Position numbers and translations under genes: made by a program
In this document: piece after piece, positions 58,706 through 64,000 of the stretch
Layout of the letters: each line of letters begins with the position of its first letter
Numbering within the stretch: position 1 is the stretch's first letter
From: JANMCE01 sp031410595
Lineage (GTDB): Bacteria > Actinomycetota > Acidimicrobiia > Acidimicrobiales > Ilumatobacteraceae
Assembly (NCBI GenBank): GCA_031410595.1
Contig: JANNZM010000076.1
Span: 20,196-84,195 of the forward strand
DNA: 64,000 bases
Direction: 5' to 3'
Notes under the pieces: model-generated
Told to the model about the DNA's origin: nothing
Databases searched by the model: none
What the model saw: only the letters and a program-made list of their open reading frames with translations

Positions 58706-59917
58706 ATGACGACGCATGACACGGCAGACCCGACGGCTCGTTGCCCGGTGACGCAGTACGAGACGATCAACGTCGCGAGCGCAGCGGCCGGTTGGCACTT
58801 CGACAACTTTGATGCCAAACGGGAGGAGGCACCGATTCACTCTGGCCTTGCCGCAGGTAACGATTACTTCCTCGTGACCCGGCTCGCTGACATTCGAGCG
58901 TCGTTCCAGAACCATGCGGTGTTCTCGAACTCGGCGGTGACGCCAACCGATCCGAATCCGCCGTATCGGTGGATTCCCGAGATGCTCGACCCGCCGAGCC
59001 ATACCAAGTGGCGACAGCTACTGGGGCCGTTGTTCTCGCCGACCGCCATAGCGGCCATGGAAACAAAGATCCGGCAACGCTTCGGTGAAATCCTCGACGA
59101 AGTGGCTGGCCGCGGTTCTTGCGATTTTATCCATGATGTCGCGCTGCTCTTCCCCAACACGATCTTCATGGACATCATGGGTCTGCCCCGGGCCGATGCC
59201 GACCTGTTCCAGCAGTGGGAAGTCGACATCCTCCACGGCGGTCGTTCCACGCCCGAAGATCAACAACGCCAGATGAACGCCATGATCGCGGTGATGGGCT
59301 ATTTCTCGCAGCTCATCGCTCGGCGCCGGGCCGACCCGCAGGACGATCTACTCAGCGTGGCGATCGGCTGGAAGATCGATGGCGAACCGATCCCCGACCA
59401 AGACCTACTCGACTTCTGCCTGCTGATGTTCATGGCCGGGCTCGATACCGTTGCCGCCCAGCTCGGCTTCAGTTTTTGGCACCTGGCCACCCATGACAGC
59501 GACCGACTGCGTGTGGTGGCCGACCCGTCCCTTATCCCGAGCGCGATCGAGGAGTTTCTGCGGTTCTACTCGTTCGTCACTCCTGGACGAAAGGTGATGT
59601 CGGACACCGAAATTGCCGGCTGCCCCGTGAAGGCGGGGACGATGGTCTACTTGCCTCTCGTGTCTGCGAACCGTGATCCTCGGGAATTCCCCAACGCCGA
59701 CACTGTGCTGATCGACCGGGAGGACAACCGCCATATCGCCTTCGGTGTCGGGCCGCATCGGTGCCTCGGTTCGCATCTCGCTCGGCTTGAGCTGCGGGTC
59801 GCCATGGAAATGTGGCACGAACGAATCCCTGACTATCGGCTCAAGCCGGGGAGCGAGATCCGTGAGCACGGCGGCCAAATCGGTCTCGACAACCTTCCGC
59901 TCGAATGGGACGTCTGA
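58706..59917 (+). CDS. Cytochrome P450
   Basis: A 403-residue P450: LDPPSHTKWRQLLGPLFSP near residue 95, I-helix FMAGLDTVAAQLGF near 240, EEFLRFYS with ExxR near 285 and heme loop FGVGPHRCLGSHLAR near 345 with the Cys ligand. The I-helix lacks the usual second Thr next to Asp-Thr (DTVAA), which can change proton delivery. ATG 58706 has AGGGGGA upstream. It is followed by an SDR 6 nt later that may oxidise its alcohol product. No ferredoxin gene is adjacent. Confidence 0.94.
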   Translation: MTTHDTADPTARCPVTQYETINVASAAAGWHFDNFDAKREEAPIHSGLAAGNDYFLVTRLADIRASFQNHAVFSNSAVTPTDPNPPYRWIPEMLDPPSHTKWRQLLGPLFSPTAIAAMETKIRQRFGEILDEVAGRGSCDFIHDVALLFPNTIFMDIMGLPRADADLFQQWEVDILHGGRSTPEDQQRQMNAMIAVMGYFSQLIARRRADPQDDLLSVAIGWKIDGEPIPDQDLLDFCLLMFMAGLDTVAAQLGFSFWHLATHDSDRLRVVADPSLIPSAIEEFLRFYSFVTPGRKVMSDTEIAGCPVKAGTMVYLPLVSANRDPREFPNADTVLIDREDNRHIAFGVGPHRCLGSHLARLELRVAMEMWHERIPDYRLKPGSEIREHGGQIGLDNLPLEWDV

Positions 59918-59923
59918 CCCGCA

Positions 59924-60676
59924 ATGGATGTCACACGGCATGAAGGACGAGTAGCGCTCGTTACGGGAGCCGCGTCCGGCATCGGTCGTGCGACCGCGTT
60001 GCGGCTCACGCGAGAAGGAGCGCTCGTCGTCGCCACCGACGGCAACGCCGCGGGTTTAGCATCGCTCGTCGCCGAAGAGGGGACGATTGTTACGTTCGAG
60101 GGGGATCTGCGTTCCTCGGCCTTCATCGATGAGCTTGTCGCGTCGGCCGAGGCGGTGGGCCTGGTGCAGATTTTGGCCAACGTCGCCGGTATCATGGATC
60201 ACTTCGTACCCGTGGGCGATCTCGATGACGAACTTTGGGACGACGTGCTCGCGGTAAATCTCACTGCGCCGATGCGTCTCTGCCGACGGCTCGTGCCGCT
60301 CATGGCCGGTCGGGGTGGCGGCGCGATCGTCAACGTTGCTTCGGTGGCCGGGCTCGGTGGGTCGGGCGCGGGCGCGGCGTATATCTCGTCGAAGCACGCC
60401 ATCATCGGGTTGACTCGGCACATCGCCTATTCGTATGGGCCCCAGAGCGTCCGCTGCAATGCGGTCTGCCCGGGTGGTGTCGCGACTAATATTGGTACGA
60501 CTGCTATGCCCACCATCCCGTGGTCGTGGGAGCGTCAACAACTTGGTATTTCGTTGGGCGAACGCACCGCGCAACCCGACGAGATAGCAGCTGTCATCTC
60601 ATGGCTGGCATCTGACGAAGCCAGCAACGTCAACGGCGCCATCATGACGGCCGACGGCGGCTGGAAGGCGGCTTAA
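59924..60676 (+). CDS. SDR-family oxidoreductase
   Basis: A 250-residue SDR: VTGAASGIGRATALRLTREG, VVATDGNAAGLAS (Asp, NAD-type), NVAGIMDHFVPVGD, VNVASVAGLG and YISSK. TAQPDEIAAVISWLASDEAS and MTADGGWKAA close it. It starts 6 nt after the P450 stop and so probably works on the P450 product. Convergent with the SDR at 60714; nothing notable in the 37-nt gap. Confidence 0.9.
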   Translation: MDVTRHEGRVALVTGAASGIGRATALRLTREGALVVATDGNAAGLASLVAEEGTIVTFEGDLRSSAFIDELVASAEAVGLVQILANVAGIMDHFVPVGDLDDELWDDVLAVNLTAPMRLCRRLVPLMAGRGGGAIVNVASVAGLGGSGAGAAYISSKHAIIGLTRHIAYSYGPQSVRCNAVCPGGVATNIGTTAMPTIPWSWERQQLGISLGERTAQPDEIAAVISWLASDEASNVNGAIMTADGGWKAA

Positions 60677-60713
60677 CCAAAACGATCTGACTGCGCGCCA
60701 CCTCACTGCGGGG

Positions 60714-61481
60714 CTAAATCGACAGCGGGTAGCCGCCGCTGACCTTCAGGGTTTCGCCGGTGATGAAGCTGGCTTCGTCTGAACATAGGAACAGTGTGGT
60801 CGCAACGATGTCGCCCATCTGGCCGAGACGATGGACAAGCTGTCGGTTCTCGACGAAGTCGTCAATCATGTCTTTCGGTAGTCCATCGAGGGCATTCTCG
60901 GTTGCCATGAGGCCAGGCGCAATGGCGTTCACTCTGATGCGATCAGGTGCCAGCTCTGTTGCGAATGCAATGGTGAGGCCGCGGACCGCGAGCTTGGACA
61001 CGCCGTAGGGCGACGATGTCATGTAGCCGGCGATGGAGGAAATGTTGAGCACCGCTCCGCCGCCTCGCGCTCGCATCGAGGCCTGACAGGCGACCGTGCA
61101 GTTCACAACGCCAATCACGTTGACATTGAAAAGGTCCCGCAGTTCGTTGCGAGGCAGCACGCCAAAGGGCTGGTTGTAGTGCAACAGATGGAGGCCCGCG
61201 TTGTTGATCAAGACATCGACCCCGCCGAATTCCCCGACGGTGCGAGCGACGGCAGCGTCGACGGCCACCTCATCTGACACGTCGCAATGCACGGCGATAG
61301 CGCGGAAACCGTCGGAGCACAGCTCGGCGGCCGTGCGCTCGCCCGCGTCGATATCGATGTCGGCGATCACGACGGCAGCACCTTCTGCCGTGAGCGCTCG
61401 GGCGAAGGCACGACCGAAGCCGATGGCGCCGCCCGTGATGAAGGCGACCTTTTCTGCGAAACGGCTGCGTGCTTCAGTCAT
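60714..61481 (-). CDS. SDR-family oxidoreductase
   Basis: A 255-residue SDR: ITGGAIGFGRAFARALTAEG, VIADIDIDAGE (Asp, NAD-type), NNAGLHLLHYNQPFG, LNISSIAGY and YGVSK. The C-terminal region HRLGQMGDIVATTLFLCSDEA and LKVSGGYPLSI is normal. Its ATG overlaps the end of the hydroxyisobutyrate dehydrogenase-like gene by 8 bases, so the three genes 60714-63464 form an operon. Confidence 0.9.
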   Translation of the reverse strand: MTEARSRFAEKVAFITGGAIGFGRAFARALTAEGAAVVIADIDIDAGERTAAELCSDGFRAIAVHCDVSDEVAVDAAVARTVGEFGGVDVLINNAGLHLLHYNQPFGVLPRNELRDLFNVNVIGVVNCTVACQASMRARGGGAVLNISSIAGYMTSSPYGVSKLAVRGLTIAFATELAPDRIRVNAIAPGLMATENALDGLPKDMIDDFVENRQLVHRLGQMGDIVATTLFLCSDEASFITGETLKVSGGYPLSI

Positions 61482-62280
61482 GGTTGACCCAATCTGCGAG
61501 GTGTCCGAGTATGCCGAGGTCGATGCCCATCGAGTTGGCCACGTCTTGAACGACAGCCAGATCCTTCACCAGGAAGGGGCGTGCACTGGCTTTCATTGTC
61601 TCGGGTTGCATCCGCTCGAATAAGGCCAGGGCAAAGCTGTTGCCGCTGCAGGTGGCGAGGGTTTTCGCCAGGATGCTGGGGCTGATCGACATCGCTTTGC
61701 CCAGCTTGGCTGCTTCAAGCGCCATCTGCAGGTTGACGGTAAAGAGCAGGTTGTTGATGAGCTTTACGCGTTGAGCGTCACCGATGACCCCGACGTGCAG
61801 GATGTTGTCGGCGTAAGCGGCCAGCACGGGGCGAACGCGCTCGATGTCTTCAGCATCGCCGCCGAGCAGCAACGTCAAACGGCCATTCCGGATTGACTCG
61901 GCCGTGCCGCTCATCGGCCCGTCAATCACCCGCACCCCGGCAGGCGCACGGGCGTCGAGTTCGACCACTAAGTCGGGGCTTCCCGTGACATGGGTGATGA
62001 GCGTCGAACCCGGCCGCATTGCAGCTAACGCCCCGCCGTCGAGCAGCACCTCGCGTACCTGCGCGTCGGAGAACAGGCTCAGAATGAGGACATCGACGCT
62101 GCTGGCCAGTGCCACCAGATCGCCCGAGACGGTAAGTCCGGCGGCCTCCAGGTCGGTTCGAGCTTCGGGGCGTCGAGCGAATACGGTGAGGCGCTGACCA
62201 GCAGCGGCGAGACGGTCAACCATCGGTCGCCCCATCTGCCCTGCGCCAACAAACCCAACATGCAGATCGGTGTGGGTCAC
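61474..62280 (-). CDS. 3-Hydroxyisobutyrate dehydrogenase family protein
   Basis: A 268-residue NAD(P)-dependent dehydrogenase of the beta-hydroxyacid group. VGFVGAGQMGRPMVDRLAAAG is the Rossmann motif; VDGPMSGT-type segment reads VIDGPMSGTAESIRNGRLTL; KLINNLLFTVNLQMALEAAKLG carries the catalytic Lys and the conserved Asn. It would oxidise a 3-hydroxy acid, for instance from branched-chain breakdown. GTG 62280 overlaps the stop of the acyl-CoA dehydrogenase (GTGA), which fixes the start. Confidence 0.9.
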   Translation of the reverse strand: MTHTDLHVGFVGAGQMGRPMVDRLAAAGQRLTVFARRPEARTDLEAAGLTVSGDLVALASSVDVLILSLFSDAQVREVLLDGGALAAMRPGSTLITHVTGSPDLVVELDARAPAGVRVIDGPMSGTAESIRNGRLTLLLGGDAEDIERVRPVLAAYADNILHVGVIGDAQRVKLINNLLFTVNLQMALEAAKLGKAMSISPSILAKTLATCSGNSFALALFERMQPETMKASARPFLVKDLAVVQDVANSMGIDLGILGHLADWVNHD

Positions 62281-63464
62281 CTGGCCGTTCCTTTGGGTTC
62301 GCGGGGGAGTCCAAGTGCGCGTTCGCCGAGGAGGTTGCGCATGATCTCGTTGCTGCCGCCGGAGATGGTGTAAGCCTTGGCGTAGAGCAGTTCGTCTTGC
62401 CATGCGCCACCATCGATTGCGTCGGGCGAGTCGGTGGCCAACGTGCCGTGCATCCCCTGGACCGACAGGCCGTAGTTGGCCAGATCCCAGTTCAACTCAG
62501 CAAACCCAAGCTTGGTGAGTGGCACATCCATCTCCCGAAACTCGCCTCGGGCGCGGCGTTCGATGGCTGCCCGCGATAGCAGCGTCGCGGTCTCGACTCG
62601 CGCGGTGAACGCAGCGATGTTCTGACGTACTGAAGGATCATCGGCGAGGCGGCCGTTCGCGGATGGCGTGCGGCGCACCAACCCGATGAGCGCGTCGAGG
62701 TTCTGACGCAAACGGATGACGAGCGCGCCGACGCCAGCGCGCTCGGCCCCGAGGCTGTCGGTGGCGATGTGCCAACCGTTGTTCATCTCGCCGATCATTG
62801 CTTCGGCGGGAACTCGCACGTCATCGAAGAACACCTCGTTGAAGTCGGACGTACCGGTCATTTCTCGCAACGGCCGGGTGGTGATGCCGGGGAGCGACAT
62901 GTCGAGGGCGAAGCAACTGATGCCCGCATGTTTCGCCACACTCGAGTCGGTGCGGGCCAGCAGGTAGCCGATGTCGCTAAAGAAGGCGTTGGTGCTCCAG
63001 ACCTTCTGCCCGTTGACGACGAACACGTCACCGTCGCGCTGGGCTGTCGTGCGCATCGAGGCGAGATCGCTGCCGGCGTCGGGTTCGCTAAAGAGCTGGC
63101 ACCACACATGCTGATAGCTACGAATCTTCGGCAGGTAGTACTGGCACTGTGCCTTGGTGCCGAAATGCAACAACGCGTGGGCCGCGAGCGAACCGGCGCC
63201 GATGGGAATCGCGGCCCGGGCTCGGGCGAATTCCTCGGTGACGATGAATTCCTCGGCCGCGTCATGGTCGGCGCGACCGCCGTACTCGACCGGCCAACCG
63301 GCGCCGTGGAATCCGGCGGCGTACAGGTCTCGGCTCCAGGTTCGCAACACCTCTGATTCGGCCAGATTCTCGGGCGACCGGGTGCCGACGCGATAGGGCA
63401 GGTCGGGCGCGTTTGCCGCGATGTAGTCACGCACGTGCTGCCGAAACAGATCGAGATCACTCAC
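62277..63464 (-). CDS. Acyl-CoA dehydrogenase
   Basis: A 395-residue acyl-CoA dehydrogenase: WCQLFSEPDAGSDLASMRTTA, VNGQKVWSTNAFFSDIG, FNEVFFDDVRVPAEAMIGEM and SGGSNEIMRNLLGERALGLP. All family regions are present. GTG 63464 has GAGGAG 5 nt upstream. First gene of the operon with a hydroxyisobutyrate-type dehydrogenase and an SDR. It is divergent from the SDR at 63534 across an operator palindrome. Confidence 0.93.
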   Translation of the reverse strand: MSDLDLFRQHVRDYIAANAPDLPYRVGTRSPENLAESEVLRTWSRDLYAAGFHGAGWPVEYGGRADHDAAEEFIVTEEFARARAAIPIGAGSLAAHALLHFGTKAQCQYYLPKIRSYQHVWCQLFSEPDAGSDLASMRTTAQRDGDVFVVNGQKVWSTNAFFSDIGYLLARTDSSVAKHAGISCFALDMSLPGITTRPLREMTGTSDFNEVFFDDVRVPAEAMIGEMNNGWHIATDSLGAERAGVGALVIRLRQNLDALIGLVRRTPSANGRLADDPSVRQNIAAFTARVETATLLSRAAIERRARGEFREMDVPLTKLGFAELNWDLANYGLSVQGMHGTLATDSPDAIDGGAWQDELLYAKAYTISGGSNEIMRNLLGERALGLPREPKGTAR

Positions 63465-63498
63465 CGCAGCTCCTCAAGGGGTCGACACCAACACTAAC

Positions 63499-63515
63499 CT
63501 GACGGAAGCGTCAAG
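63499..63515. promoter_or_regulatory. Operator palindrome TGACG-GAAG-CGTCA
   Basis: CTGACGGAAGCGTCAAG in the 69-bp divergent gap between the acyl-CoA dehydrogenase (start 63464) and the SDR (start 63534). TGACG and CGTCA are perfect inverted copies, with the GAAG spacer close to TAAG at 21829. On the minus strand AGGTTAGTGTT follows, with TAGTGT as possible -10. It matches three other sites in the window. Confidence 0.65.
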
Positions 63516-63533
63516 TAATCGAAAGAGGACCAC

Positions 63534-64000
63534 ATGTTCGATCTGTCTGGTAGGGGAGTAGTTGTCACCGGTGGTGGCCGAGGCATCGGCCGCGGTATCG
63601 CCCGCGCCATGGTGCGCAGCGGGGCCAGCGTCATCGTCGCCGGCCGAAGCACTGGCCCACTCGATGAGATGGTCGCCGAGCTGCGTGCTGCCGGCGCCTC
63701 GGCCAGAGCCGTCGTCGTGGATATAACTGACGCCGCCTCGCTTGACGCGCTGGTACAGGTGGCGGTGGGGGAGTTCGGTGCTATCGACTGCTGGGTGAAT
63801 AACGCTGGCAGCGCAAACGCAGCAGATGTCGGGCCGCTGATGGATCTGACCGAAGCAGCCTGGGACGCGGTGGTCGACCTGAATTTGAAGTGGACATTCT
63901 TCGCCGCCCAGGCCGCGGCGCGCACCATGATCGGCCGAGGTGGATCAATCATCAACATTTCGTCGCGCAGCGGATCGCAGCCCTGCCCGATGACCGGCCA
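63534..64000 (+). CDS. SDR-family oxidoreductase (partial, runs off the window)
   Basis: The frame from ATG 63534 is open to the last base, at least 155 residues. VVVTGGGRGIGRGIARAM is the cofactor motif, IVAGRSTGPLDEM (Arg, NADP-type) follows, then CWVNNAGSANAADVG and INISSRSG with the catalytic Ser. The Tyr/Lys part of the active site lies beyond the window. AGAGGA is just upstream of the ATG. Divergent from the acyl-CoA dehydrogenase operon, with the operator at 63499 between them. Confidence 0.9.
   Translation, partial: MFDLSGRGVVVTGGGRGIGRGIARAMVRSGASVIVAGRSTGPLDEMVAELRAAGASARAVVVDITDAASLDALVQVAVGEFGAIDCWVNNAGSANAADVGPLMDLTEAAWDAVVDLNLKWTFFAAQAAARTMIGRGGSIINISSRSGSQPCPMTG

Noticed and set aside
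1..64000. CRISPR arrays, tRNA and rRNA genes
   Set aside because: No regularly spaced direct repeats and no tRNA-like cloverleaf or rRNA core sequence noticed on either strand; a covariance-model scan would be needed to be certain for small RNAs.

Overview
The window is high-GC, gene-dense DNA. It is packed with acyl-CoA dehydrogenases, crotonases, MaoC-type hydratases, CaiB/BaiF CoA-transferases, short-chain dehydrogenases (SDRs), cytochromes P450, F420/LLM-type oxidoreductases and amidohydrolases. This repertoire, with GTG/TTG starts, many 4-nt ATGA/GTGA gene overlaps and leaderless-looking promoters, suggests an actinobacterium. Acidimicrobiia-like or mycobacterial-type lipid/steroid degraders are my best guess; no rRNA or marker gene here fixes the taxonomy. 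I see no tRNA, rRNA, CRISPR array, complete insertion sequence or replication origin.

Layout. 1-2412 (+): end of a crotonase, then a probable selenoprotein (in-frame UGA at the redox centre of a ResA/TlpA-like redoxin, followed by a SECIS-like hairpin), a coupled SnoaL-like protein and a nucleoside-kinase-like P-loop protein. 2500-5800: a degraded zone with a beheaded P450, an orphan gene tail, an internally deleted LLM oxidoreductase and a CoA-transferase tail around an intact kinase-fold gene and a vapBC pair. 5811-8977: SMP-30 lactonase, kinase-fold protein, SDR. 9104-10629: P450 plus its ferredoxin. 10626-15521 (-): a tightly coupled operon P450 / double cupin / SDR / unknown / zinc alcohol dehydrogenase, the last carrying a one-base frameshift. 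15631-16253: second vapBC. 16300-21754 (-): three acyl-CoA dehydrogenases, LLM oxidoreductase and amidohydrolase in one operon, divergent from an SDR at 21879. 22703-27029: amidohydrolase, CoA-transferase with apparently permuted halves, crotonase, SDR. 27056-33008 (-): molybdopterin enzyme, SDR-thioesterase fusion, SDR, zinc alcohol dehydrogenase.

33856-37040 looks like an accessory island: a 698-residue protein with a zinc ribbon and a PD-(D/E)xK-like nuclease motif, plus a higBA toxin-antitoxin pair. 37133-47402 is the clearest catabolic block: SDR, double-domain acyl-CoA dehydrogenase (FadE34-like), crotonase, DUF35 protein with thiolase-fold partner (Ltp2-type pair), an inserted DUF234-type ATPase, CoA-transferase, MaoC pair and SDR. 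Together these cover activation, dehydrogenation, hydration and carbon-carbon cleavage of a branched acyl-CoA side chain. 47549-50080 holds a small sugar set (epimerase, glycosyltransferase, Gfo/Idh/MocA). 50152-64000 returns to lipid-type catabolism with TetR and GntR regulators, a fused hydratase, amidohydrolase, patatin, acyl-CoA dehydrogenases, crotonase, P450 and SDRs.

Four catabolic promoters carry nearly identical 14-bp palindromes (TGACR-N4-YGTCA), suggesting one regulator, plausibly TetR-family, ties several clusters together. A second promoter-like motif precedes two P450 genes and the fused hydratase.
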